Positions 42,225-56,245 of a stretch of DNA of 64,000 nt are shown here, one piece after another (position 1 is the stretch's first letter; each line of letters opens with the position of its first letter). The translations under genes were made by a program, and so were the position numbers. The notes under the pieces were generated by a model that had not been told where the DNA came from, did not search any database, and saw nothing but the letters and a program-made list of their open reading frames with translations. Source of the DNA: Pagrus major (taxonomy: Eukaryota; Chordata; Actinopteri; Spariformes; Sparidae); the NCBI RefSeq assembly GCF_040436345.1, contig NC_133230.1:10116197-10180196 (forward strand), read 5' to 3'.

Positions 42225-43810
42225 GACAGTCAGGAATCATAAACACCAAATAAAGTAACATCCATGGAAAGTAATTTGGTTTTGTGCCTATTTGTGCTCT
42301 GGCCATGCTGAGAATGTTTTTTGTTTTTTAAACAATCAATTTCAATTTGATGCCGAATTTAAGAAATTTCTTCACCTCTAGGTATCTATTTAAAATTTTT
42401 TATATATATTATTTTGAAGGCTTTTCTACTTTATCCTGGACCTGCAATGCTGCTTTTACTTTGTGACATTTGAAGCAGAGTTGGAAAATCTATCATAGGT
42501 TACTTGTGCTCTGATACACAATATTTTCACATATAGCCTACAGAGAGTGATCAGGAAAGCAGAAGCCCTGTATCTGTTATGGAAATCCAGTGCAGTCTTC
42601 TACGTGCATAATGTAGTGTGGCTTATATTCGTTACAAAGTGCCATCTGTTTACTTCCTGATGCTATAACTTCAATGACAGAGTCAGAGAGTGAGGAAGGA
42701 AGACATCAAATGAGACTGAACATTACATGAATAAAACTAAAACATTACCTCGTCTTTGAACATTTGCACCTGAAGACCTCAGAGCTAGCTCCCCAACACA
42801 ACACACTTTTATTTTGATAGAGACCCCTAGCAGCAGAAGTTACATATTGTGCATTTAAGTTAGTTACTTCCCCTTTTCACAGTTAGCTTTGTAAATATAT
42901 TAATAAACACTATTTACCAATTCTTTTTGTATAAAGTGTTTCAAGCATTTTTTGATTGTTTTGATGTCACCACACGCCAGATGGCCTAGCCGGCCACTAA
43001 AATAAATAAAAACAGAAAGTTTATAAGAAAGAGGTCAGAGCATTACTGCACGGAGTGTAAAAAAGAAAAGCTAGCTCATGTCAAGACACAGAGGAGATTA
43101 TCAAAATGATCAAAAACTATATTCAAAAACTTTATACAAACCTTTATGAGCATTGAGGTCACAGCTTTGCTGCTCGCTTTCCCAAGTATGTCAGTCACTT
43201 TAATTTTTGGCAGCACTTCCAAGCACTGAGTATAAAAACAGCCATAGCAACCTAACGTTAGCTCTGAAAACCTTGCTACGGTTGCTGCTACACTGAGCAG
43301 AGAATAGTCCTGTAATATATTGTGCAATCCAGGCTATTATACTTCAAAACTGTTGTATTGGATTGCAAAACAATGTGCAAGGTTTGCATTTTTACAGCCA
43401 CCCTCACTATCAGTAAATGTCTTTACAAAGACTGACTTTTATCCAACTCGTGAAATCTTCTTTTAGTGTCTCATGATGGTTCAAGAGTTGTTCATGAGTA
43501 AAAGTCAAGGACAAAGATATCATTTTCTGCTCAGCAAAAATGATTGATTTGCTGAGTGATTATAGTTAAAGGTATTTGGATTGTTAGTATTGACAGTATT
43601 GACAATTTTCGATTTCAGTACACAACTACTGGAATATTTATATGCTTCAAAAAACTCTCCTAGTTATTGTTATGTCATTATTATTGTTATTATTATTATT
43701 GTGGGTTGTCTTTACATTCTGTAATTATGTACGTACATGTATAGATAGTCTATACACACCTTATACGCACCTATTTTTATTCTGTAAACTCTATTTGTGT
43801 TTTTCTTTCT

Positions 43811-43856
43811 TTATTATTATTATTATTATCATTATTATTATCATTATAATTATATA
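43811..43856. repeat. (ATT)n microsatellite
   Basis: Imperfect ATT trinucleotide tract with ATC variants. A shorter one lies at about 43676-43702. Confidence 0.9.
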
Positions 43857-46800
43857 CTATTTACTATTTCTGTAGTGGAGTTTCTGAATCCTGAGATATA
43901 CAATAAGGTTGACAGGGAAGATGGAGGTTTGAACATGTGACCCAGGTTAAAGTTCAGCCTAAACTCTTACCAGAAGCTTGACTCCTGTCTCAACCTGCAG
44001 ATCAAAACAAGTCAGCTGACTGAACTTGGCACTGCCTTGTTGCCTGATTACGAGTTTGCTGCAGGTTTTATCGGCTGCAAAAATAAAACAGATCAAGTGA
44101 AGTGACAAAGTAAAAGTGAGTCCTTTCCAAAACTACCTTGGACTGTCACGCAGGTACAGACTTAACAGTTTAAATCCAGCGCGGTGGCGAGTGGCTCTGC
44201 GGTGAGCAGCGGGGGGGATGTAAAATGCACTTAACCGAGTGTTGACTGCTGATCCACCATCTGCTGGGCTGTAAATCAGACTCCACAGAAAACAAATCAA
44301 CTCCGGTACACATGCTGTATGCAGAAACATGGTCACTATACAGGTGTAAATGACCTGATTGGAGCATGGTGGAAAGAAAGCAGGGATTACATGTCTGAAC
44401 TCTTCAGGGCTGAGAGGTCATGACTTTGTTGTGGGAGTGGTATTGATCCACTTTGACCCACCCTCTCCCCTCCCTCACCTACCAGCTCATTATACTGTAT
44501 GTCATGGCCTTAAAATGAGAAGCAATCACAGTCTGCCTCTCTGTCCCTCCCTCCAGACACATTTCCACCCTGTGACGCCCCTTTATTGCCACTCTCTACA
44601 CGTCCACCTTCACTCAACAGCCCTGTCAGAACGATTACCAGCCCGTGTTATCCAGTCAAACGCCAGCTATGCTTGTACTTGAACCTGAACCCAGAAACCT
44701 GTCTCAACCTTAATAGGTTTGTGTGTGCCAGGTAAACTAAAACATGTTTGCTTCATGTTGCTGTTGTGACCATCACATATTTTAACTTCTCTTGACTATC
44801 ATAGTGATGGGGATGTCGCGCTTTCTATCATACTGTCCTATAACGTGACAGATTTTTGTATTTGTATGTTTGTGTTCCTGCCCCGTAGTTAATCTTAAAT
44901 GTGTTCATTGTAGTGTTACACATTACTATAAATCATCTGTTTTGTTTTATTTTATCAGTGGTTTCAGATACTTGCATGTCTTGTATGTTTGATCAGAGGT
45001 GTTCAGTTAGCTACGATGAGCTAACATGAAGCAATGCGACGGCTGAACTCTGGATGACTGCTGTTGAGAGAGGTGTTAGCTCACAATCTTTCCCCTATTA
45101 GATACTATTACCAATCTCAGTAACAACAACAACAGCTGACTCTGAACGTGTTTACTGTCCGGGCATTCATCCTGATTAAGATGACATAACTACCTGCAGA
45201 CATCCTCCAAACCAACTGCTTTAGCGGCTGCATCTATTGTTTATCACTGGACAAGTATAGAGCAGCATCCACAGTAAGCTCTCCTGGCAAAATCCTGATC
45301 TCCCCCCTGTTTTAAATAAAACAACTTAATTCCTCCGCTGACGTGCTGAGGCCTAACTTCAGAGGTCCTGCCTCCCTGTTGGCACCGTCGGTTGCGGCTC
45401 CACAGGTGAGTTGGATTTTGCCATCTGGCTGCAGAGGCTTTGGAGAGCTCTGCTAGAGGACATGCAATCCAATGTCACATTTTGTGTAAGATGGCTTCTT
45501 AAAGCAAAACAATGTAGCTTTAAATGATAAGAAAAAACATCTTCCCCATACAAAGACCAATCATAACCAATACAAACACTGCTGCCTCACTTGGCTCCAG
45601 CCGTATTTTTCTGTCCGAACCTCTTTCTGTCCAAGAGAGTCATAATTTAGCCCGAAACTCAACAGGCGTTTTGTTTATGACATCCAAATCTGCCTTGAGC
45701 CAAACTTAGGCCGCAACTCCTTCTCTCCACCCACTGAAGTCTAAGTCAAGCAGTCAGAATGTATCAGTCCCAAAAGTTTAAATTATTTTGGATCTTATCT
45801 CAAAATTCAGGGTCAAATAACCCAGTTGATGTATAACAATAGGGAAGCACTCCGGTGGATCCTTATTGTGTTTCGTCTTCTGTCTATCGTGCAGATCTTT
45901 CCTCTTTTAGCACGGGGATCTTCCCTTCAGGCTACAAATACTAAAGAGTCTGGGTTTATTGGATTAGGTGTTTTTGTCCCTCGGCTCTTGAGAGGAACCT
46001 TCGCCTGTCACAATCTCACCTCTAACCTACAACCTGGTTTTAAATGAGTTCTAGGAAAGGGCATCCTTTGATTATAGGGGAAGGGAGATTAAAACGGAGG
46101 AGCAGAAGGAGATTGGGGCGGGTGGGTGCTGATTTTAGGCGGTGTAAGGAGGATTTGGCAGCGCTGCAAAGCAGACAGAGAGCTGATACAGGGAATGGAA
46201 ACTAAGTGGTTGCCACAACGCAGCTGATTATCAAAGCTCTTTGGCCTGACCTTGAGGGATCTATTCTCAGTAAGAGTAGAGTTTAATCTAGACACCCCAT
46301 CATGGCTTCCAGTGTGGATACTAGTCGAGGGAGCAGTGGGAGGTCAGATCAACAGTCAGCCTGAGGAGTCCAAGCAAATTAACAAAAAGAAGATTCCTGC
46401 ACGTTCAAACAAAAAACTGTGGTCACATGACCGACATGTCTGAGTTAATGGACAGAACAAATGTACTTTGGACTCCTGGCTTAAAATACCTGTTTTGGTC
46501 GTCACAACCACAGCTGGAGAAGTCCTGACTTCAAAAATTCGACAAAATATTTTCTTTACCACAAACATGGCTGGAAATTGTCGCAGGGTCTCACAAACAG
46601 CGGACTGGACAGGGGTTTTAGAGTAAATCTCTCTGAGAGTGAACCCATTTCACATTACACATTGTAATTGTTCATAAAATATTATTTATCGATTCTTTAA
46701 TGAAACAAGCATTTCAATAAACACAGCTGAGTTCTGAGCTGAGTGACTCTCACATACATACATGAACATGTTAAGTCATTTTAACAAGAACACGAACACG

Positions 46801-47264
46801 ACCTTTAGGATTTGACATCTCTGAGGTGAATGGCCTGACTTCACCTGCAAGAATTCAAAACAAGACCTGTGAACACGTGCTAAGTGTGCTCATAATCTCA
46901 TTACAGCAGTACAAACACTGTCTGCAGGGGAATACCCTGCTCACGAGACGTTCATTCAGTGGTGAGTGGAGGGGGTTTACACAGCGACGGTCACTGAACT
47001 GTTGAGTTCATGATGAGTATCTTGTAAAGAACCTGAGATCTGCAGATCAAATCAGAGTCAAATAAAAGAAGGGGCAAACAAGAACCTGTTTACTGTAGTC
47101 AAGATTTAATCCACTTGGTTTACCACATGGTGGAGGATTTAACATATCAGGGCAGCTGAGGTCAGATCCAGCGGGCTGTCAGACCAGGACAATGAGTCTC
47201 AAAAAGAGATTAGATTTCATGTTTTTACATAAAGCCAATAAACAAGGAAACTACGAAAAATGTA

Positions 47265-47590
47265 TGACTTTGAGGGGGAAAATCAAGTCCTTGAAAGTTT
47301 TTATAAACAGAAATAAAGAGGCATTGGTCATTAAAAGTGCTTGAATGTATATATTTCAAGCAAGAATAGAAATCTTTTTATATTTGTTTTCTTAAAGTTA
47401 GTAAATCTCTCCTTTGTTGTTGTTGTCTGTGAGCGTCTGTAAATCCTGCTGCTTCTCAATTTAAATATTGTCATCGTTGTAACAGTGATTAGCCTTGATC
47501 CATGCCTCAAACTATGTTGTGTTAGGTCCTTGAATTTTAAGAAACTGGGCCTCGGAAGTCCTTGAAAAGTCCTTGGAGGAGTGGGAAGCC
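47265..47590. repeat. Dispersed repeat with 'gtccttgaa' motifs
   Basis: Contains TTTGAGGGGGAAAATCAAGT, then CCTTGAAAGT, AAAGTGCTTGAAT, TATTTCAAGCAAG, and at the end GGTCCTTGAATTTTAAG and GTCCTTGAAAAGTCCTTGG. I recognise this motif order from an old, widely dispersed fish repeat. No coding capacity. Confidence 0.65.
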
Positions 47591-47827
47591 TGTTAGTCTC
47601 AAATAACAGATAAATAATCTTATATCTGTTTTTAATGATTCATCTGGCATCAGCAAAGCATAGATTTGTGTGCAGATACCAATTTTATGACAAATTTAAA
47701 TTTATCTGACACCATTTTTGACTTGATCTTTATTTATTGGTGGTTACGGGGGACAAACATTACTGCAAATAACTCTTTCTGGAATGTTAAGGTTAGTTTT
47801 CATATAAAGTAAATTCTAGAGGAGGAA

Positions 47828-47990
47828 GAAGAAGGAGAAGTACTCAGATCTTGTACTGAAGTAAGTAAGTAAAGTTACAATTAAAGGCTCTGAATTGTAG
47901 TGCAGTCAAAGTATGAAGTAGTAAAAAGGGGGGGGGGGGGGGGGGGGGGGGGGTACTCAAGTAAAGCACCTCAAACCAGTCATCTACAAC
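47828..47990. repeat. AAGTA-rich dispersed repeat interrupted by a 26-G tract
   Basis: AGAAGTACTCAGATCTTGTA followed by CTGAAGTAAGTAAGTAAAG, then 26 consecutive G (47928-47953), then TACTCAAGTAAAGCACCTC. The repeat resumes after the G run. Confidence 0.85.
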
Positions 47991-48110
47991 CCATGACTAT
48001 TTTATAAACACTTTATTTTTAAAAGTGATCAGAATCATACTGCTGCGTCCCTTCTCAAGAGTGTAACTACAACAAATCTATTTAATGTTCTGTTGAATAA
48101 AACCTTTTTC

Positions 48111-48155
48111 TGTTACTCCGATTACTGTTACTCTGATTACTGTTACTCTGATTAC
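48111..48155. repeat. 15-bp tandem repeat, three units
   Basis: Three direct copies of TGTTACTC[C/T]GATTAC, with one substitution in the first. It lies in non-coding sequence. Confidence 0.95.
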
Positions 48156-51100
48156 TGTACAGTGGCTATAATGAATCTAATGACTTGTTTTAGGTGCTCT
48201 GTTACAGTTGCTGTGGAGCAGCAGGTTACAATAATCCCACAGTGACTGATGTGCTCTGTAACCCGGGCATGTCCTGTGTTTTTAGCAACAGGGTGAGAGG
48301 GGAATCAGATTAGCTGAACTGTCAGATGGAAATTTCCTTCTTGGTTGAGAAGTTCATCAACAATCAGCCTAAAGAACTGACTGTAGCGTCATTGCCCTCT
48401 GATGGACGACAGGCGGTGTTGAGCCAATTGTGCTGCATCATATTTTGATATATTATTAAATATATAATATTTTAGCAGATCTTTTCTCCTGACATTAATA
48501 ATAAAGTATCTGCTGTGATCTTTCTTTCACAGGCCACAAACTGATGGATGCTCTACTGATGTTGTTGTAGTTCTTACAGGTCACCAGTGGTGGTCACTAC
48601 AGCTTATACTGACTCCTTTAACCCTGAATACGAGAAGACTAACTATCAGTGATGGGATGTAACTACTGCTGCACTTGATTACAATGTTGATGTACTTGTA
48701 TGTACTTGTATTTCACTGGAGTTTTTCTATCTTCTTCTGTTTTATACACACCCACTGAGGTGTGCACATGAACAACTGGCAGGTCTGACAAACCAACTTA
48801 TTATTACAGGTGAACCTCACCTGAGGATACACAAGTGATGAGTTCAAGTCCCCAACTGATCAAGTCCTCTGCTGCTTTTCAAGCTCTCGTCTCTAAAACC
48901 ATGCATGGTGCTCGGACCCTGTTCGGTTCATTCCTGCTTGTTTTTTTCTTGTTTTGCATGTTTTTGTATCTTATGTGTTACTTGTTGCTGTATGTATTTT
49001 ACCTGTGATGAAAAGTAACATGTCAGTAGAATTGCCTTGTTTTTCCTCTGAGTCCATAAAACATCATTCATTGTCATGGATAGCAATTTGGCGTCCCCTG
49101 GTGGTGTAACAGTGAACTGTGTGATTTATGGCTCTCTTTAATGAATGATATATCATCTCAGCCGTAAAACAAACCCCTGCACTGTTTAACCCTTTCTCTC
49201 TTAATTCCTTTTTTTTTTTTTTAGAAATTAAAATAAACTTTATTGGCATCAATGTTGAAACAAAATTTTGAATATTTGTTGAATACATAGAAAAAACAGA
49301 AATATGAATGAACTGAGGGAAAAAAGGGGACAACTTAACATTATAAAAATATATAAATTACATCAGAAGTATCTACATGTATATGTACTTGTAATTAGGT
49401 GTGCGGTGGGTGTGCGTATGTGCATGTGTAGATGTTTTCATTATGTGTCCCTCAGTTTGTGACATGCAGTCACATTTTGTGCAGCTATGTACGCTCTCCT
49501 AGTAGACTCTTTAGCAAAGATTAGTTTCATCAAATTCTGTGTATTTCGGTATGAATAGGTCAAATCTTTTTGAAGTTTTCTACTCTTATATCCAAAAAGT
49601 GCATCTCTGTCTCTACCTCACCTGTCGTACACTGACCACAGACTTTCCTCTGTTGGCAGCCAGGACTTCTTGTGTCGTGCCAATTACTCTCTCTCTTGTT
49701 CCGTCAGAGTTTCCCTCAGTGTCTCACCTCCAGAAGACTCTTCTTTCTTTTCTTTCCCTCGCTGCAGGTTTCGGCCCCGACCTTTCTCTAACAGACCTCA
49801 GTTCATTTCGTTATTAGTGGACTAACAGTGTGTTTCTGACCTCACAGCTCCTGACAAAATCTCTGAACTCTCTGAAACACTGAATCTACAAGTCTGAATG
49901 AAAATAAACATACAGTGGTGCAGAGAAATGACTTAGAAACCTTTAGAAGTTCATGCTCATAATATATTGATTGTATTTTGTATAATTATATGTAGTATAA
50001 ATTTAATGTCTACATAAATGTGTATATTAACATGTGATGTTTTTCTCTTTTATTATTTCAGCCCAAGTGTTTTCATACAAACATATTTTACATAAATGTT
50101 TAGAATAACTACATGAATGTAAAGACAGTTCTTTCTGTTATAAACATGTAGATGTTAAATGTTGGGGTTACAACAACATTTAAAGCATAACAACATAAAT
50201 CCACAGACACACAGGCGTAACAATAACCTTTAGTTTTTAGCTGTTAAATGTGTGAGGACTGGTGCACTGACTCTTGGGGCTCAAACTGTCTTCCCCTGTG
50301 TTACCACTAGAGAGCAACATAAGTTAGAAACGTATCAGCTGTGAGAGAAGTCACCACAGACACACAAGCTGCCTGAGAACGTTCACACCTCCAGAGCTTC
50401 AGAAGGTTTCCTTACCTTAATATTACAAACAGCAGAACAGTATTGGTCTGTTCCCCTCCGTGGCAGAGCAAATCAACAAGTCCGATGGAAAAGTAAAAAT
50501 AAACTGTGACACTTGGTGTGAGTTTTGATGTCAGTATTTGAGTTTCCACTTGTGATTATTTAAAATGATGTTGCCGCACAAACAGTATTGTTTTCAAGCA
50601 GATCTGACTTTGTGGTCGTGGTCATCTGCAAAATGCTGTATACTGTAAAAGATTTGATGTCAGAGAGGTCAAGCAGGTTCAAAAAGTCTTTAAAAGCAGG
50701 TTCATGAATTGCAATTCATCTGAACTACAAACAGCACACAGTTGATGTTAAAGAGCAGTGAGAAATCATTCACAACGCAGAATGTATTATAATAACATTT
50801 GCTAATAGATGTAAATAAATTTGCTCAGCGGGGAAAAACATCAATTTGAAAACACACTACAAAAATGCAACATTATTTCATGAAGAAAAATGAAATGGGA
50901 ATCTGTATAAACCAGACAACCTATGTTACACCAAACACACACAATGATGTGTGATGGCTTTTCACTAAAAGAGCAGAGGTGTCAAGAGATAAATGTAGAA
51001 AACTGCAACACAGAAAACTACACATCTTGTTCTGGCTTGGCTTTTGGTATACCAGTCCTGGCTTTAAAGTGTTTTAAACATGAATCTTTACACTCAGTAT

Positions 51101-52424
51101 GTCAGATCTGATTGGCTTTTTATGACGTCTGAACTTCGAATCAGATTATTGACATGTTTTACTACAAGGTATTTTTTAATGATGGTATTTTAGGTTTTTT
51201 CAGTCACTGGACCTGTTCACTTACTTATAGCAGCTCTATCGTAAAGTGCAGGCCAAACACCCAAAAACAATGAATGTTTTGTCCATTTCAGGCTGAGAAA
51301 TAACATCTTCACTGGAATGACAGATGTCAGATGCACTCCCAGACAGACAGACAGAAATTTAAATCAATCAATATCCTTGTCATTGAATAAAGTCTACTTC
51401 AAGTTCACACGTTCTCAGGGGCGTCTGCAGCCGGCTGCTCATTTCGTCCGGGGGAACTCCGCTGACCCCTGAGCCACTACCAGGGATTGTCCTGATGCAA
51501 ATCAGGAGGGGAACCAATTCATCGTTGCACAATTCGATTAGACATCTGCATATTGAGCATCTGCACCCCATGAAAATCTGCCAATACCTCCCCTCCCTCC
51601 CCCCACTGCCCCCTCAGTCTCTGGCCCCCCACGGGGGTAGCGCCCCACGACCCCAGGGGCAAGCTCTGTCCCTGCTCCCCAACCGCCTCCCCCTGTCTCT
51701 CCCTCTTGTCCCCTCCTGACCCTGTCAGGCCTGGCTACAATACCTGACCCCGCCCCAGAGACGGGCCGATTGGAGTTCAAGGTAAATGTCCCTTTCTGTG
51801 CGTCTGTCTGCGGGCTGCCCTGCCTGGCCCCTGTCCGGTCCTTGTCCGATAATCACATGCACCGCTCTTTTTTTCATACTTTCTCTCTCTCACACACACA
51901 CAGTTTTTTCATTGCAACCTTTTTGAGACATGACATGTCTTTGCCTTGAAAATTAAGGCTTCCCTTTCTCTGGAACTTTTCCATTGTAATCAATTCAGAC
52001 ATCTCAGGCCATTTCCCTCCTTTTTTCATCGCTCTCATTGATTCATCAGGCTCCATTGCAGCTCTGGGAAGTGAGACAGAGCATGTCAAGAAGTTTAAAC
52101 CAACATCTTGAGCTTATCACACATAATGAAAAAATAGGGATGTGATGATCAGAACCAGAACTTGCTGGTTGAATGTGAATAGGTTTGATAGGTGGTGAGA
52201 GACAGCATGCTCATTAGTGTGACATTCAAAATTTGACATAAAACTTCTTAAAATAGTAATATTTCTGGCTGTAATGATCTAATTAGTCTAAGGTCTAGAA
52301 GACACTTGTCATGTGTGCAGGTTGATGTAGCACATATTTGAAACATGAAATGTTTTCGCATCTGAAAGAAGCATTAAAATGATGATTATCCAGAATACTT
52401 ATCTTTTTGTATCATTTTAACTAG

Positions 52425-52790
52425 AGATGTACAGATACCACTTTTTCCTTCCTGCTACTGACTCTGACACCTGACCTCTGTGTATCACCTACACCAACCG
52501 ATCCAATACCAGTGCGTTAAAATCTTGTATGGATCTTGTATCTTGTCGCCCTGTATGGATGTTATGTTATGTACGTGCAGTTACACAAGTCACTTTATGA
52601 ATATCGGCTACTTGTGCAGTAAAAGAAAACAGGACAGGACTTTACTGGTAAGTAGCAGGGACCCATTTCTAATAAATAATTAACATGGTATCAGATCAGT
52701 GCATAGACTTGTTTTTTCAGCATCTAAGCCACTACAGGAGCCATTTTTCCGATACTGGCATCTGTATCAGAATAACCCTAATGTCAACAC
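52425..52790. repeat. Dispersed repeat with 'gatac' inverted flavour
   Basis: Begins ACTAGAGATGTACAGATACC and ends near TTTTTCCGATACTGGCATCT, then GTATCAGAATAACCCTA. Alternating GATAC/GTATC blocks and ACCTGACCTCTGTGTATC-type sequence match a common fish repeat whose units read 'agggatgcaccgatac'. A degenerate relative may lie at 57710-57810. Confidence 0.6.
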
Positions 52791-53089
52791 ATAGATGCTA
52801 CTCTGAATACCTTCAAAATATTTTTTTAAATCAGTTAAAAATATCCATTTATTAACTTTTATTGTGGGACTCAAAGTGACTGCATGATGTGATACTGTAT
52901 GATAGTGCTCAGCCAACATTTTCCATAAATAATAATTGTAAAAATGTAAAATGTCTTTATGTAAAACCCTTTTTGCATAAAAGGCCCTTTTAAGGCACTT
53001 TTGCGTCTGCTTTGAGGGAAAATTGTAAAACACCCTCTTCAGAAGTATTGACAGTGATTTATTTGATTTGAATTAACAGCTAGAAGGGC

Positions 53090-53340
53090 ACTCAGTAGAC
53101 TGCATACCTCCGCCAAGGCCCAACAGTCCCCTTTAATTCAATCAAGACTCATCCAATATCAAATAAAACATATTTTAAATCAGTTTGATCCAGTTTTGTA
53201 TTCGGATCTGCATCAAATTGTACTCACTCATAGAAACCAGCCACCTGAATACACCTGATTATTTTCATTAAGATGCATTACATTATTCCCTGAGACATTA
53301 ACAAAAATGTTGAAAAATCCCCCTCAAAAAAGACAAATCT
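53090..53340. repeat. Dispersed repeat related to 15932-16100
   Basis: CATACCTCCGCCAAGGCCCA and the later GATCTGCATCAAATTGTACT and AAACCAGCCACCTGAAT blocks. The second half matches the copy in the epsin-like intron. Confidence 0.7.
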
Positions 53341-56127
53341 AGGTAAAGACAGTGAGAAAAAAGATCCTGGATCCATCCCTTTATCCTGAACTGCTCCTGA
53401 AACAGTCAGAAAATTGTTTGCAATCTACCCGAGATAATCAATAAACATTTTGTAGGTGCAACATGTCTCTCCCAGCAACCACAGCAGGTTTACAAGAGGA
53501 CCTGCTCATTGGCTCAGTATAATAACCAAGCTCAGCGTTAAGAGACATCTGAGATGGTTTTTAATGGCATAAATGTGGGTCAGAGCAGTGAGTATAAGAT
53601 AAAGATGCACTGAGGTAAAATGTTTGTGTATGTACAGTATCTTCTGTAATCAAACAGACTATAAGGAGTTTTAACTGGTTATGAAACAGTGTTAATTTGA
53701 TCGCGTATACAAACAATTGAGACCATCCGTGAAAAGACTGGGTTTTTCTATCCTAGTTCTTGTTAATTCCTGTCATGCATCCTGCAAACAGTCGATGGTG
53801 CTCATACCACTTCTGTCCACAGGGGTCACCAGAATCAACAAGGATGAAGTTCCTTGTAGCTGCTTCAAGTTTCTGTTCTGTAAAGTAAACAAGTGACAAA
53901 AAAGCAAAATTTTTAAGAGAAAATTTGACTTTTTTGCCACTTTCCTGTCTGTGTGTCCGATACAGAGGCAGTTTTTGGACTTTGGACAGCCGATTCAGCA
54001 CCGTGGACAGAGCCGTCAGTCATGGACCTAACAACTACAAGGAGAGTGTGTATTTTCAGAGCGATGGGTGTTTGTTTTCAGGTTAACAGGTTGTCGGACA
54101 TAAGGGCTTTCCATCCAGTGGGACATTTTTTCAGACTATTGGGGCGTCGGAACAATGGGCTGTCCGTGCTGCACCTCCTTCCACCACCCCGCCTCCTGTT
54201 TTATGTACTAAACTGCCCAGATCATTTGAGAGCTTCCTCAATTTACCGCCCAATCTAACTGGAAACATTTTCTGTAAATGGCTAATTCCTTAATATGTGT
54301 CTGACTCAATGATGGAGCCTGTGTGGAAATAGATGTAAAAACAATCACTTACTTAACTGTCAGCTATCGATGCAGACCGGCTAGAAGCTTCCTGTCATTG
54401 ACCGAAGTCTTTGTGCCTTATGACAGCACCCAGAACAGGCATGGACTTGTTACATCCACCTGTTGGCTGTACTTCAGTGAAATTTCTATACGTTATGCAA
54501 AATCATAGTTTTAAAGGAGAAAACACACTGAAGCTCGGGTTTTAAGCATAAAGTCTGATAGTTTGAATGCATCCAAAAGTAAATCTTAAAACACACGTGC
54601 CAGGGTTTCTGTCCTAAAGTGTTTATGTGTGTTCCTCTTTGCACGTGTGTTGGTATGTGTGCCGCTGATCACTTTGAACCTCGTCTCTCTGGTTCTTGGC
54701 AGGAAGTGAGCGTCGGCAGCTCTTGGTCGTAAAACTGCTTTTGGTTGCTCTCCCAGAGTGCACTGGGAAGGGAGAGGACAGAGAATCTCTGTGTCACCTC
54801 GCCATGGCACGGGATGTGAGGAGATCGTTGGGAATGTCAATAATGGCACGAACCAAGGACGAGCTGCTGCCGGCTCTCCGTGCAACGGAACCACCTGAAT
54901 ATCAATGTTAGAGAAAATAAAATGCAATTATTGCTTTTATTTAAACTAAAGCCAAATATGAAGACAATGGATGTTGTTTAATCTCTATACCATTAGGAAC
55001 GAAAGGAATGGAGAAGATTACTGAGTTTTTACTTAAACTAATATTAATGTTTTCTTCACTCTCAACGATCTCTACCTGCACCAGAAAACACAAGCAGCCC
55101 AAGGGGACCAATCACTGTTCTTTCAGCCTTCACGTGGCATTTTCATAACCTGTAACACCGACATTAGTTTCATTTTTAAGCAGGCACACGTCAGTTAAGG
55201 CTTAGGCTGTATATCTGTCTTCACACGCTTGAAGCACATTCAAAACCAAAAGCACGAGTGTGCGAGTCTGGTATGTGGTGTGACTCTCCTCAGGTGCTTA
55301 GGAAGTTTCTGGTGTGTCTGGAACAAACAGACTATGCACAGTTAGTCAAGTTTCAAAGGGCAGAAGTGACTGTTTTTAAGTATTTTATATTGTTGCGTGC
55401 TGTGTTTTTATGCATGAGTTTGTTTGTTTTATTGCATGCTTTTATTGTTGCAAATTGGTTTGTGTCTGCACTTCCTGTCACTGCTTGATGTCTGCACTCC
55501 CTTAACTCATTTGATAGCCTGATAACCTGCACCTGGTAGATCTCTTGAGTTTGTAACAGGCACTGGTGACCACCAATTGGTTTTCTGAGAATGGCACAAG
55601 GGATCAATGGCGTGGTTCAACAGGTGGGACCAACCACCTGGGCTAAAGGTTAAAGATGAGGAGACTGGCACAGAACAAGAGAGAAAAGAAGGCAGAGGTG
55701 TGGAGAGACACAGAGCCGTGCAGAGCAAGGACGGTGGTGTACCAGGCAGCGGCGAGAGGGAGACTGACAAGCCGCCACCTTTTCTCTGCTACACCCACAC
55801 TGGACTGCAGGTTTTAAGGGATGCTGGGACTGTAATATATTTGGGACTCTTTTAAACTGGATTTTAATATATTTGGGTCTCTTTTAACTGAATGCATTCA
55901 AACAATTGTAAAATACATTTTAAACTTTTTTTACCTTGAAGTTTGGCTCTTTGGTCTCCTCAGTGTTGCTCTCCACCCGATAAAAAAAGAACCCACCTTT
56001 CCCCCTTACATTAACCCCCCAAGTATCAGTGTGCTTTTTCTGATTACCAATAGAATAAATTTTGCATTTTAAAATGCACTACTTTTCCTCTGATGCAGCA
56101 TGCAATTTGCAAAGTAAACAGTAACTA

Positions 56128-56245
56128 AAGTAATAGGGTAAATGTAGTGGCATGGAAGTATAAAGTAACAGAAGTTAAATACAAGTACCTCAAAATAGTA
56201 CTTAAGTATAGTACTTGAGTAAATGGTTACATTCCATCACTGCTA
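56128..56245. repeat. AAGTA/TACTT-rich dispersed repeat, reverse orientation
   Basis: AAGTACCTCAAAATAGTACT, then TAAGTATAGTACTTGAGTAA and GTTACATTCCATCACTGC. This is the reverse complement of the usual 'cagtgatggaatgtaac...' start, so the family is inserted in both orientations. Confidence 0.85.

Noticed and set aside
54586..54927. Overlapping frames on both strands near 54.7-54.9 kb
   Set aside because: Short, mutually antisense and without any domain or consistent splice sites.
55500..55990. Possible transposable element with an ACCAGGTGG-like internal block
   Set aside because: Composition and abrupt edges look TE-like, but I could not find paired termini or a target duplication.
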